From: Blastomonas sp. CACIA14H2
Lineage (GTDB): Bacteria > Pseudomonadota > Alphaproteobacteria > Sphingomonadales > Sphingomonadaceae
DNA length: 64,000 bases
NCBI GenBank assembly: GCA_000503195.1
Contig: AYSC01000005.1
Coordinates: forward strand, 51,589-115,588
Direction of reading: 5' to 3'
Every line of letters begins with the position of its first letter. Within the stretch, counting starts at the first letter, position 1. The position numbers were made by a program, and so were the translations under genes. Under the pieces are notes generated by a model. The model did not search any database, had not been told where the DNA came from, and saw nothing but the letters and a program-made list of their open reading frames with translations. This document shows, in pieces, positions 47,296 through 56,893 of the stretch.

Positions 47296-50200
47296 GCGGG
47301 TTCGCGGACCCCCGAAGCGACATTGGCGAGAAAGCCGCCGATCTGGTCCGCGCCGGCCGGCTTGGCGATCAGCACCACGCCCATTTTCGCCGCGCGTCGC
47401 GCGAGGTCAGGCGATCCCTGCGCGGTTACGAGCGCGGCGGGAAGGCCGGGGTGCCGCTCGCGCAGCGCCGCGATCAGCGCGAGGCCATCGATCGAAGCGC
47501 CGAGCTGAAAATCGACCAGCGCGGCATCGAACGGCCTCGGCTCGGCCAGCGCCGCTGTCGGACCGTCGGCCCCGTGCGCATCATGACCGAGCAGGCTGAG
47601 CAGGCTGGTTGTGCCCTCGACGATCAGCGGATCGTTGTCGATCACCAGCACCTTGAGCGGGCGATCGGGCCAGAGGACGGGTCCGGGCGCGGCACTGGGC
47701 GTCGGCGCTTCGGACGCCCCTGCGGCGGGCAGCGACAGGCTGAACCGGCTGCCCCTGCCCGGCACCGACTTCACCTCGATCACCCCGCCGAGCAGCCGCG
47801 CGATCCGTTCGGACAGCGCCAGGCCCAGCCCCAGCCCTTCGGCCTCGACCGCGCCCAGCCGGGTGAATTCGGCAAAGATCGCGTCGATCTCGTCCTCGGC
47901 AATGCCGACTCCGGTATCGATGATGTCGATGCGGATGCGGTTGCCGCGTCGCCGCGTGCCGACCAGAACCCCGCCTTCGGGCGTGTAGCGCAGCGCATTG
48001 GAGAGAAAGTTCTGCAGGATCGAGCGCAACAATCCGGGATCGGTATGGACATGCCCGAAAAGCGCACCGGTGCGCAGCGACAGAACCTTGTCCTCGGCCA
48101 TCGGCGCGAAGCTTTCGACCAGATCGGTGAGGAACGGTTGCAGCGCCACCGGCTCGGGGCTCGGCTCCACCCCGCCGGCATCGAGCCGGCTGATATCGAG
48201 CAGCGCGCGGATCAGCCCGTCGGCCGCGCCGATCGCACTGTCGATGCGCTGGGCCAGCTGCTGCGTGCCCGGCTCGGCATCGCGGGTCAGCGCGGCGGTG
48301 AACAGCCGCGCGGCGTGCAGCGGTTGCAACAGGTCGTGGCTGGCGGCAGCGAGGAAGCGCGTCTTGTCGCGCGTCGCCTGCGCCAGCTGGCGGTTGGCGC
48401 TGCTCAGCTCCTGCGTGCGGTCGGCGACGCGCTGCTCGAGCTGGGCCAGCGTGCGCTCGAGCTCGTCGCGCATCCGCGCCTCCGTGGTGATGTCGGTAAA
48501 GCTGGTGACATAGCCGCCGCCGGGCATCGGCCCGCCCACGGTCTTGATGACGCGCCCGTCCTTGCGCTGCCGCTCGAAGCTGTGCGGCTGGCCGCGGCGC
48601 ATGTGCATCAGCCGCTTCTCCACATGATGCTCGATGTCTTCCGACCCGAAATCGCCCAGCCGCGCATTGTAGCGGATCAGGTCCGCAATCGGCGTGCCCA
48701 CGCGCACGAGGCCGGGCGGATAGCCGAATATGTCGAGATACTGGCTGTTCCACGCGACCAGGTTCATCTCGGCATCGACCACGCTGATCCCGGCATCGAC
48801 ATTCTCGAACGTGGCGGCGAGCAGCTCGCGCGAGAAGCGCAGCGACTGGCCGCGCTCGCCGAGCAGCCGCGTCACATCGGCCAAGCTCATCTGGCTGCCC
48901 GCGAGCGCCGAGGCGACCAGCGCGCGCGCCGAGGAGGCGCCGACCACGCGGGCGATCAGGTCGCGCGCGCGTTGCGCGGCGGCGCGGGTGATCGGCACGC
49001 CGGGCGCGGCATCGGGAAATTCCCGCTGCGCCCGTTCGGTGCCGACAAAGCTGGCGGTCAGCCGCGCGAGATCGTCGAGATCGCTGATCTTCTGCTGCCC
49101 GCGCAACTGCCACAACAGCGGCCGCGCCTGCACCTTGCGCGCCGCGACCAGGCTATAGGCAACCAGGTTGCACCCCAGGCTCCACGCGACGCCGTGCACC
49201 AGCGGCGAGGCGTTGCCGATGCCGAACAGCCGCATCGGATCGGCCAGTGTGCCCGACAGCGCGGCCGTCCAGACATCGGGCAGGATCGGCGGCAGCGCCA
49301 GCGTGTAGAGCCACAGCGCAAAGCCGATCGAGAGGCTCACCCGCGCCGCCAGCGCGTCGCGTCCGCCGCCCTGGGTCGCGAGGATCAGGTGCGGGGTGAA
49401 CTGCGCCATCGCGGCAAAGGCGACCAGCCCGATCGAGGCCAGCGTGTTCTCCGCCGGGATCAGCAACGCCCAGGCGAGCGAGGCGGCGACGATGCCCAGG
49501 ATCGAGGCGCGCCGCACGCGCAGCATCCGCCGCCCGAACGCGCCTTCCGCCGCATCCGACCGGTCGCGCTGCAGCAGCGCGGGGAAGATCAGGTCGTTCG
49601 AGACCATGGTGGCGAGCGCGGTGGAATCGACGATCACCATCGATGCCGCCGCGCTGATCCCGCCTATCAGCGCTAGCACAAGCACCCCGCCATTGCCCGC
49701 CAGCGCCGGGATCTGCAGCACATAGAGATCGGCGCCGGTATCCGCCTGCACCAGGCTGGCCCCGGCCAGCGCGATCGGCAGCGCCATGATCGCCATGATG
49801 GCAAGATAGCCGGCGAGACCGGAGCGCGCCCGGTGCAGCGCGCCGCTGTCCTGCGCTTCGACCAGCCCCATATAGAACTGCCGGGGCAGCGCGACGATCG
49901 CCATCGCGGAGATCAGGAAGATCACCGCAAACTCGACCGAAAGCCGCTCGGGCCGGAAATTGTCGGCGAGCAACGCCACACCGCGATCGACCGCTCCATC
50001 GTCCGCGCCCACCAGCAGCACGGCCGCGACCGCCGCCACTGCGGTCAGCGCAACGATCTTGATCACCGATTCGAGCCCGATCGCATAGACCAGCCCCTCG
50101 CTGCGCCCGGCAAGCTCGTAGCGGCGCGCGCCGAACAGGATCGCGAACAGCGCCAGCAGCACCGCCGCGCCGATCATCGCCGCATCGGCCATCGGCCTGC

Positions 50201-50642
50201 CCGAGGCGAGCGAGAGCGCGCCACCGATCGAGCGGAACTGCAGCGCGACATAGGGAATGGTGCCAACTAGCGCGATCAGCGTCACCAGCCGCGCGACGCC
50301 ATTGTCGTGCCCGAAGCGCGCGGCGATGAAATCGGACACGGTGGTCGCCTGCTCTTCCGCCACGGCCTGGGCGAGCCGCCTGAGGAAGCGCGGGGCGAAC
50401 AGCAACAGGCAGATCGGCGCGAGATAGATCGGCAGATAGAACCAGCCATCGCGGACGATCGAGCCGACCGCGCCATAGAAGGTCCAGCTCGAGCAATAGA
50501 CGCCGAGGGCGAGCGTATAGGCGAGCTGTCGCAGCCACGGTCGTCGCTCGGCCTCATCGGCACGCCGCTCGACCAGTGCCGCCACCCCGAACAGCAGCAG
50601 GATGACCGCAAGCCCGATCAATGCCGCCGACGGCAGGCTCAT
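47292..50642 (-). CDS. crbS: CrbS-like hybrid sensor kinase with sodium/solute symporter domain
   Basis: 1116 residues. The N-terminal 500 residues form a 13-helix SLC5/SSS-like transporter domain. A STAC-like helical linker (about 515-600) leads to a PAS domain (about 607-720, LAATFENVDAGISVVDAEMNLVAWN), HisKA with phospho-accepting H769 (AAASHDLLQPLHAARLF), HATPase (N882, DTGVGIAEDEID, GLGLGLAL) and a C-terminal receiver with D1044 (FDAALVDFQLG). This is the CrbS/CbrA-like design, which couples carbon-source sensing to acs through the CrbR regulator. TGGAG precedes the ATG. It is convergent with crbR. The signal (acetate or another solute) is inferred from homologues. Confidence 0.93.
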   Translation of the reverse strand: MSLPSAALIGLAVILLLFGVAALVERRADEAERRPWLRQLAYTLALGVYCSSWTFYGAVGSIVRDGWFYLPIYLAPICLLLFAPRFLRRLAQAVAEEQATTVSDFIAARFGHDNGVARLVTLIALVGTIPYVALQFRSIGGALSLASGRPMADAAMIGAAVLLALFAILFGARRYELAGRSEGLVYAIGLESVIKIVALTAVAAVAAVLLVGADDGAVDRGVALLADNFRPERLSVEFAVIFLISAMAIVALPRQFYMGLVEAQDSGALHRARSGLAGYLAIMAIMALPIALAGASLVQADTGADLYVLQIPALAGNGGVLVLALIGGISAAASMVIVDSTALATMVSNDLIFPALLQRDRSDAAEGAFGRRMLRVRRASILGIVAASLAWALLIPAENTLASIGLVAFAAMAQFTPHLILATQGGGRDALAARVSLSIGFALWLYTLALPPILPDVWTAALSGTLADPMRLFGIGNASPLVHGVAWSLGCNLVAYSLVAARKVQARPLLWQLRGQQKISDLDDLARLTASFVGTERAQREFPDAAPGVPITRAAAQRARDLIARVVGASSARALVASALAGSQMSLADVTRLLGERGQSLRFSRELLAATFENVDAGISVVDAEMNLVAWNSQYLDIFGYPPGLVRVGTPIADLIRYNARLGDFGSEDIEHHVEKRLMHMRRGQPHSFERQRKDGRVIKTVGGPMPGGGYVTSFTDITTEARMRDELERTLAQLEQRVADRTQELSSANRQLAQATRDKTRFLAAASHDLLQPLHAARLFTAALTRDAEPGTQQLAQRIDSAIGAADGLIRALLDISRLDAGGVEPSPEPVALQPFLTDLVESFAPMAEDKVLSLRTGALFGHVHTDPGLLRSILQNFLSNALRYTPEGGVLVGTRRRGNRIRIDIIDTGVGIAEDEIDAIFAEFTRLGAVEAEGLGLGLALSERIARLLGGVIEVKSVPGRGSRFSLSLPAAGASEAPTPSAAPGPVLWPDRPLKVLVIDNDPLIVEGTTSLLSLLGHDAHGADGPTAALAEPRPFDAALVDFQLGASIDGLALIAALRERHPGLPAALVTAQGSPDLARRAAKMGVVLIAKPAGADQIGGFLANVASGVREPA

Positions 50643-50713
50643 AAGCTCCAGCGCTCCTCCCCCGGCCCGGTCGGGCTCGTGACGGTCAGTCTATGTCAGG
50701 GGCCCGAGCCCGG

Positions 50714-53074
50714 TCAATCGCGCCCGACGAACAGCTCCGCCATCGCATCGATGATCGCCTCGCGGTCGAGCCGATAGGTGCGATACAGGTCGGGCAGGTC
50801 GCCGGTCTGGCCAAAGCGGTCGGTGCCGAGCGGGCTGACGCGCTGGCCGCGCACGCCGCCGAGCCATGACAGCGCGGCGGGCGAGCCGTCGAGTACCGTG
50901 ACCAATCCTGCGCTCGGGGAGAGCTGGCCGAGCAGCCGCGCGACATGGCTATGGCCACCGGGCGTGCCGGTCCAGCGCGCGGACCTTTGCGCCGACCAGT
51001 CGCGGTGCAGCCGATCGGGCGAGGTGACGGCGAGCAGGCCCAGACCGGGAATATCGTCCTTGAGCGCCTCCCACGCGGCGAGCGCCTCGGGCGCGACCGC
51101 GCCGCAATAGGCGATCGCGGCTTCGGCCCCCGGCGCGGGTTCGCGCAGCCAATAGGCCCCGGCAAGCGCGTCGGCCTCCCAGCCGCTGTCGGTGCGTGCG
51201 ACCTGTTCGATCACGCGCGTGGTGAGCCTGAGATAGACCGACGCGCCGTCCTTCGCCTGCATGTGGCGGAAGGCGAAGCCCATCATCAGCGCGACCTCGT
51301 CGGCGAACGCCGGCTCGAAGCTTTCCAGCCCCGGCTGGCCCATGCCGATCAGCGGGGTGTTGATCGACTGGTGCGCGCCGCCCTCGCCCGCCAGCGTGAT
51401 CCCCGAGGGCGTCCCGACGAGCAGGAAGCGCGAATCCTGGTAACAGCCGTAGTTGAGCGCATCGAGCCCGCGCGCGATGAACGGATCGTAGACCGTGCCT
51501 ACCGGCATCAGCCGCGTGCCGAAATGCGGCGCGGAAAGGCCCAGCGCGGCGAGCGCGAGGAAGAAATTGTTCTCGGCAATGCCCAGCTCGATATGCTGGC
51601 CCGCCTGATGCGCCGCCCATTTCTGCGCCGAGGGGATCTTCACCCGCTGGAACACGTCGGCCAGCTCCTGGCGGCGGAACAGCCCGCGCTGGTTGACGAA
51701 CGCGCCGAGATTGGTCGTCTGCGTGACGTCGGGCGCGGTGGTGACCAGCCGGTCGGCGAGCGGCGCGTCCGACTTGGCGAGATCGTGCAGGATCTTGCCG
51801 AACGCGGCCTGGGTCGATTGCTCCGCGCCCTCGGGCACCGGCAGTCGGTCGGGCAGCGGGATCGCCGGCGCGGCATGTTCGGCCTGCTTGCGCGCAATCG
51901 GGCTATCCGCAACGAAGGCCTGGAGTGCACTGGCGAGATTGTCGCCCAGCCCCGACCATTTGCCCCATTCCTCGCCCGGCGCGATGCCGAGGGCCTCGCG
52001 GAAGCCCTCGATCTGCGCGCCGTTCATCATGCCCGAATGGTTGTCCTTGTGCCCGGCGAGCGGCAGGCCATAGCCCTTGACGGTATAAGCGATCAGCAGC
52101 GTCGGGCGCTCGTCGTCCATGCTGTAGAACGCGTCGAGCAGCGTCTCGATGCAATGCCCGCCGAGATTGGTCATCAGCTGCGCCAGCCCCGCATCGTCGA
52201 ACGATCCGAGGAGCTCCGCCACGCCGCGCTTCCTGCCGATATCGTGCATCAGCCGCTCGCGCCACGCCGCGCCGCCCAGATAGGTCAATGCCGCGAAATC
52301 GGCATTGGGACAGGTCTCGATCCAGTCCTCGAGCGCCTTGCCGCCGGGGCGCTGGAACGCAGCGCGCTGCAGCTTCCCGTGTTTCAAGGTGACGACGCGC
52401 CAGCCGCAGGTTTCGAAGATATCGTCGAAGCGGCGGAACATGCGGTCCGCCGTGGTCGCATCGAGCGACTGGCGGTTATAGTCGACGATCCACCAGCAAT
52501 TGCGCAGGTCGTGCTTGTAGCCCTCGATCAGGCATTCGTAGATATTGCCCTCGTCGAGCTCGGCATCGCCCATCAGCGCGATCATCCGTCCCGCCTGCTC
52601 CTCGCGCAGCTGGCCGTGCGCGATCAGATAATCCTGCACCAGCGACGAGAACGCGGTGATCGCGACGCCGAGGCCCACCGATCCGGTCGAAAAATCGACC
52701 GGAATGCTGTCCTTGGTGCGCGAAGGATAGCTCTGCACCCCGCCGAGACCGCGGAAGCGCTCCATCTTCTCGCGCGTCTGCTCGTCGAGCAGATAGTGGA
52801 TCGCGTGCAGCACGGGGCCGGCATGCGGCTTGACCGCCACCTTGTCCTGCGGGCGCAGCGCGTGGAAATAGAGCGCGGCCATGATCGCGGTCATCGACGC
52901 GCAGCTTGCCTGATGCCCGCCGACCTTCAGCCCGTCGCGCTTCTCGCGGATGTTGTTGGCATTGTGGATCATCCACGAGGAGAGCCAGCGCAGCCGCTGC
53001 TCGATCTCGGTGAGCAGCCGGACGGTCTCGGCGCGGCTTTCGTGGACGGCGGTTTCGGCGACCTTGGCGATCAT
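50714..53074 (-). CDS. AceE/MdeB-like thiamine-diphosphate E1 (transketolase superfamily)
   Basis: 786 residues: a pyrophosphate-binding domain with the GD-x(28)-N motif (GDAELDEGN from 169, DYN at 198-200), a pyrimidine domain with catalytic Glu in LGIAENNFFLALAALG, and a transketolase C-domain. MIHNANNIREK, KVGGHQASCASMTAIMAALYFHALRPQDKV and VQSYPSRTKDSIPVDFSTGSVGLGVA match homodimeric pyruvate dehydrogenase E1 (AceE) and 2-oxobutanoate E1 (MdeB) rather than transketolase proper. It is shorter than AceE (about 890). No E2 or E3 gene is adjacent. GGAGGT precedes the ATG. It lies 92 bases after the exporter operon on the same strand, probably as a separate unit. Confidence 0.8.
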   Translation of the reverse strand: MIAKVAETAVHESRAETVRLLTEIEQRLRWLSSWMIHNANNIREKRDGLKVGGHQASCASMTAIMAALYFHALRPQDKVAVKPHAGPVLHAIHYLLDEQTREKMERFRGLGGVQSYPSRTKDSIPVDFSTGSVGLGVAITAFSSLVQDYLIAHGQLREEQAGRMIALMGDAELDEGNIYECLIEGYKHDLRNCWWIVDYNRQSLDATTADRMFRRFDDIFETCGWRVVTLKHGKLQRAAFQRPGGKALEDWIETCPNADFAALTYLGGAAWRERLMHDIGRKRGVAELLGSFDDAGLAQLMTNLGGHCIETLLDAFYSMDDERPTLLIAYTVKGYGLPLAGHKDNHSGMMNGAQIEGFREALGIAPGEEWGKWSGLGDNLASALQAFVADSPIARKQAEHAAPAIPLPDRLPVPEGAEQSTQAAFGKILHDLAKSDAPLADRLVTTAPDVTQTTNLGAFVNQRGLFRRQELADVFQRVKIPSAQKWAAHQAGQHIELGIAENNFFLALAALGLSAPHFGTRLMPVGTVYDPFIARGLDALNYGCYQDSRFLLVGTPSGITLAGEGGAHQSINTPLIGMGQPGLESFEPAFADEVALMMGFAFRHMQAKDGASVYLRLTTRVIEQVARTDSGWEADALAGAYWLREPAPGAEAAIAYCGAVAPEALAAWEALKDDIPGLGLLAVTSPDRLHRDWSAQRSARWTGTPGGHSHVARLLGQLSPSAGLVTVLDGSPAALSWLGGVRGQRVSPLGTDRFGQTGDLPDLYRTYRLDREAIIDAMAELFVGRD

Positions 53075-53165
53075 GAGCGGGCGACCTCCTGGCTAATCGG
53101 ATCGCCCCGATATGCGGGGATGGCGGCGCTTGCGCAATGCAAGAAATGACGGGCGGCGCGCCGGC

Positions 53166-54602
53166 TCAGCGCAGCGGCCCGGCCTCGCCCGCCAGCCGGT
53201 CGCCGAGCGAGGCGTGCAGATCGGCCACCGCGATCGCATAGGAGGCTTCGGCGAGCACCATCCGGTCGCGCTGGGCGAGCAGATTCTGCTCGGCGGCGAG
53301 CACGACATAGAAGTCGATCAGGCCCAGCTCGTTCTGGCGGCGCGCCTGCGCGGCGGCGAGCTCCGCGGCTTCGAGCGCCTCGCGGTTGATCGCGATCCGC
53401 TGCTGGCTGGTGCGCACCGCCGACAGCGCGTTTTCGGTGTTTTCCAGCGCGACCAGGATGCTCTGGCGGTAGAGCGCGAGCGCCTCGTCTGCCGCCGCCT
53501 TGCTCTGCGACACCTGCGCGCGCGCCGCACCGCCTGCGAACAGCGATTGCGCGATGCGGCCCAGCGTCTGGCCGATGATCGCATCGAACAGGCCCGAGGG
53601 CGTGGGGCTCAGCGTCGAGAGCGTGCCGCTGAGCGAGATCTGCGGCAGCAGCGCCGCGCGCGCTGCGCCGATCCGCTCGCCCGCCGCGAGCAGTCGATAT
53701 TCGGCGGCGCGGACATCGGGCCGGTTGCGCACCAGATCGACCGGAATGCCGAGCGCGGGCAGCGCGGCAAAGCCCGGCACCTGCCCGGTCTTGCCCAGCA
53801 GATCGCCGAGCGGCGCAGAGGTTCCGCCGAGCAGCACCGCGAGCCGGTTGCGCAGCTGGTTGCGCTCGTTGCGCAGTTCGGGCTCGATCGCGCTCACCTG
53901 CAGATATTGCAGCCGCGCCTGCTGGCGGTCGGTCTCCACCGCGATGCCGAGCTGGTAGCGCTTTTCGACCATGTCGAGAATGTCGTGCTGGGTGCGCGCG
54001 GACAGCGCGACATAATCGAGCCGCGCCTCGACCGCGCGATATTGCACATAGGCGCGGATCACCTCGTTGCGCACGACGCGGCGGACATCCTCGAGATCGA
54101 ACCCGGCCGCCTCGACATCGGCGCGCGCGGCTTGCGCGTTGCTGCGCAGCCGACCGAACAGATCGGGGTCCCAGCCGAGATCGATCTGCGCGCCGAATCC
54201 GTCGGGCCCTGCAGAGCCCGGCCCGCGCAGCGTCTCGCGCCCGTCATATTGCAGACTCGCCCCCAGCGTCGGCAGTTGCGCGGCGCGGGTGATGCGCCGC
54301 CCTGCCTCGACCTGAGCCAGCCGGGCTGCGGCCACCGCGATGGTGTTGTTGGCAGCATCGGCGCGCGCGAGGAGCTCGTCGAGCACGGGGTCGCCGGCCA
54401 GCGCCCACCAGTCGCCCGGCATGGCCGCGATCGGCGGAGGCAGTGTGCTGGTCGCGGCCTCGGGATCGTCGAACTCGGTCGGCAGCGTCTCGAGATAGTC
54501 GAGCCGCGGCACGCGGTGCGGGTCGCCGGCGCGGGTGCATCCGGCCAGCGCGGCGGCGAGCATCAGCGCAGCCGCAGCGGGATGTCGCGGCGGGCGGTTC
54601 AT
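53166..54602 (-). CDS. NodT-family outer-membrane channel lipoprotein (TolC-like)
   Basis: 478 residues. The signal peptide ends in the lipobox LAGC (Cys near residue 22), then two repeated OEP halves (about 60-260 and 265-470) rich in Ala/Leu/Arg coiled-coil helices, such as YQLGIAVETDRQQARLQYLQVSAIEPELRNERNQLRNRLAVLLG and ENTENALSAVRTSQQRIAINREALEAAELAAAQARRQNELGLIDFY. It forms the outer-membrane exit duct. The ATG overlaps the ABC exporter stop by four bases, making it the last gene of the HlyD-ABC-NodT peptide export operon. Confidence 0.92.
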   Translation of the reverse strand: MNRPPRHPAAAALMLAAALAGCTRAGDPHRVPRLDYLETLPTEFDDPEAATSTLPPPIAAMPGDWWALAGDPVLDELLARADAANNTIAVAAARLAQVEAGRRITRAAQLPTLGASLQYDGRETLRGPGSAGPDGFGAQIDLGWDPDLFGRLRSNAQAARADVEAAGFDLEDVRRVVRNEVIRAYVQYRAVEARLDYVALSARTQHDILDMVEKRYQLGIAVETDRQQARLQYLQVSAIEPELRNERNQLRNRLAVLLGGTSAPLGDLLGKTGQVPGFAALPALGIPVDLVRNRPDVRAAEYRLLAAGERIGAARAALLPQISLSGTLSTLSPTPSGLFDAIIGQTLGRIAQSLFAGGAARAQVSQSKAAADEALALYRQSILVALENTENALSAVRTSQQRIAINREALEAAELAAAQARRQNELGLIDFYVVLAAEQNLLAQRDRMVLAEASYAIAVADLHASLGDRLAGEAGPLR

Positions 54603-56893
54603 GCGCTGAGCTTCAACCCGCTGATCATGCCCATGACCGGGGGCAGCGGCGGAAGGCTGTGCAGCTGGCTGGCCGGGCGCAGCACGCCGTCGCGCATCTC
54701 GACCACGCGCCGGGCGGTAGCGATCGTCTCGGGCCGGTGCGCGACCATGATGCGGGTGATGTTGAGCGCGGCGAGGTTCGCGTTGACCTCGGCCTCCTTG
54801 CTCTGATCGAGATTGGCGGTGCCTTCGTCGAGCAGCAGGATCTTCGGCCGGTGATAGAGCGCGCGGGCGAGGAACAGCCGCTGCTTCTGCCCGCCGGAGA
54901 ACGACGCGCCCATTTCGCCGACCAAAGTGTCATATCCCATCGGGAAGGCGGCGATCTCGTCATGGATGCACGCGAGCTGCGCACAATGCAGCACGAACTC
55001 CAGGTCCATGTCGGGATCGAAGAACGCGATATTCTCCGCGACGCTGCCCGCATAGAGCACGTCGTCCTGCATCACGGTGGCGAACAGGCGGCGGAAATTG
55101 TCCACGCCGACGCGCGAGAGCGGCTCGCCATCGATCAGGATCTGGCCCGATGTCGGCGCATAGAGCCCCATGATCAGCTTGAGCAGCGTCGACTTGCCGC
55201 CGCCCGAAGGCCCGGTGATCGCCAGCGAATCCCCCGGCGGAATGACCAGATCGACCCCGCGCACGATCTCCGGATCGTCCTTGCCATAGGCGAAGCGCAC
55301 GTCCTTCAACGTGATCTCGCCGCGCAGCGGAGCGCGGCCCGTGCGGCTGCCGGTGCCGCGCGTATCCTCGGGCTTTTCCAGCGCGATATCGGCGAGCCGA
55401 TCGACATGCGTGTCGAGCATGCGATATTCGAACATCATGTCGACGAAGCGCAGGCCCGCATCGAGGAACTGGCTCTTGTACGCTTGATAGGCGAAGACCA
55501 TGCCGACGGTGAACGATCCGGCGATGACCATGCTGATCGCGAGGTACACGAACAGCACCGTTTCCAGCCGCATCAGCGTCTGCCCCGCGACATCGGTCCA
55601 GGCATTGGTGCGGCCCATGCGGATGCCGGCATTGACCGTGTCGGCATGCTTGTTCTGCCACAGCGTCATGCGTTCGCCCAGGCGGCCGAACAGCTTGATC
55701 GTGCTCATGCCGCGCACCGTCTCGATCATCGTGCTCGCCTCGTCGGCGCGCGCGGCGATATAGTCGGTGGTGGCGTTGCGCAGCCGGCGATAGGTGGCGA
55801 AGCGGAAGGCGACGAACACGCCCAGGGTCGCCATTGCCACCAGGGTCAGCACCGGCGAATAATAGAACATGATGGCGAAGGTCAGCAGCGCCATGATCGC
55901 GTCGATCGTCGCGGAGACCAGCCCCTTGCTCATCAGGTCGTTGATCGGCTCGGTCGATTCGAAGCGCGAGATGATGTCGCCGGTGTTGCGCCGCTCGAAA
56001 TAGCCGATCGGCAGCCGCAGCAGGTGGCGGAACAGGTCGGTAGTCATAGAGAAGCCGACCGCGCTCGAGACCTTGAGCAGGATCAGCTCGCGCAGCCCCC
56101 GTGTCGCAAAGCCGACCAGCTCGAGCGCGGCAAAGCCCAGCGCCAGCGCCAGGAGGAAACTCGTATCAAAGGCCGGGACCGCCTTGTCGATCGACAGCTG
56201 GAGAAAGAACGGCGCGGCAAAGGCGATCAGCTGCAGCAGCAGCGACAGGCCGATTGCCTGCATCATCGAGCTGTTCAACCCGCCGATATTGACGCCGAGC
56301 TGCGACAGCCGGAGCCGTACCGGCTTGCCCATCTGCTTCAGCGCCTGGGTCGGATAGAGCTCGAGCACCACGCCGGTCCAGTGCTTGGAAAGCTCCGCCT
56401 CGCCGATCTCCATCACCCCGCGCGCGGGATCGTGGATGATATAGCGCGTGCCCGAAAAGCGGCGGCGGATCGCTTTCAGCACCACAAAATGGTTGAGGTC
56501 CCAGTGCAGCACGGCGGGCAGCCGCACCTCGGGCATTTCCTCGATCTCGCCGCGCAAGGGGCGGCTGTGCAGGCCTAGCTCGTCCGAGACCTGCATCAAC
56601 TGCGCCAGCGTCATGCCGCGCAGCGAGATGGGGAAGCGCTGGCGCAGCTTGGCCAGGCCGATGCGCTGGCCGTGATAGCCCGCGACCATGGCGAGGCACG
56701 CAAGGCCGCATTCGGCCGCCTCGGACTGGCGGATCAGCGGCAGCGCGCGCCGGCCGGTGAAGTTGAGCAGGTTGAGGCCGGTGCCGAACGCGGCGACGGC
56801 TGCCGCGGCCGCGCTGGGCTGGGCCGCTTCGGGTTGCAGCTGGGGCTGGGTCACGGGCTCGTCCGCGCCGCGCGCTATCTGCAGATCGCTCAT
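54599..56893 (-). CDS. C39-peptidase-containing ABC exporter (bacteriocin/microcin type)
   Basis: 764 residues. The N-terminal C39 peptidase domain (about 50-175) has an intact active site: Q56 in IRQSEAAECGLACL, catalytic C62, H135 in WDLNHFVVL and D155 in IIHDPARG. It should therefore cut double-glycine leaders. The six-helix transmembrane domain (about 205-470, SSMMQAIGLSLLLQLIAFAAPFFLQLSIDKAVP) and the ATPase follow, with GPSGGGKST, FSGGQKQRLFLARALY and LLLDEGTANLD. It exports peptides with leader removal on the cytoplasmic side. The likely substrate is the peptide encoded at 58296-58454. The ATG overlaps the HlyD stop by four bases. Confidence 0.96.
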   Translation of the reverse strand: MSDLQIARGADEPVTQPQLQPEAAQPSAAAAAVAAFGTGLNLLNFTGRRALPLIRQSEAAECGLACLAMVAGYHGQRIGLAKLRQRFPISLRGMTLAQLMQVSDELGLHSRPLRGEIEEMPEVRLPAVLHWDLNHFVVLKAIRRRFSGTRYIIHDPARGVMEIGEAELSKHWTGVVLELYPTQALKQMGKPVRLRLSQLGVNIGGLNSSMMQAIGLSLLLQLIAFAAPFFLQLSIDKAVPAFDTSFLLALALGFAALELVGFATRGLRELILLKVSSAVGFSMTTDLFRHLLRLPIGYFERRNTGDIISRFESTEPINDLMSKGLVSATIDAIMALLTFAIMFYYSPVLTLVAMATLGVFVAFRFATYRRLRNATTDYIAARADEASTMIETVRGMSTIKLFGRLGERMTLWQNKHADTVNAGIRMGRTNAWTDVAGQTLMRLETVLFVYLAISMVIAGSFTVGMVFAYQAYKSQFLDAGLRFVDMMFEYRMLDTHVDRLADIALEKPEDTRGTGSRTGRAPLRGEITLKDVRFAYGKDDPEIVRGVDLVIPPGDSLAITGPSGGGKSTLLKLIMGLYAPTSGQILIDGEPLSRVGVDNFRRLFATVMQDDVLYAGSVAENIAFFDPDMDLEFVLHCAQLACIHDEIAAFPMGYDTLVGEMGASFSGGQKQRLFLARALYHRPKILLLDEGTANLDQSKEAEVNANLAALNITRIMVAHRPETIATARRVVEMRDGVLRPASQLHSLPPLPPVMGMISGLKLSA

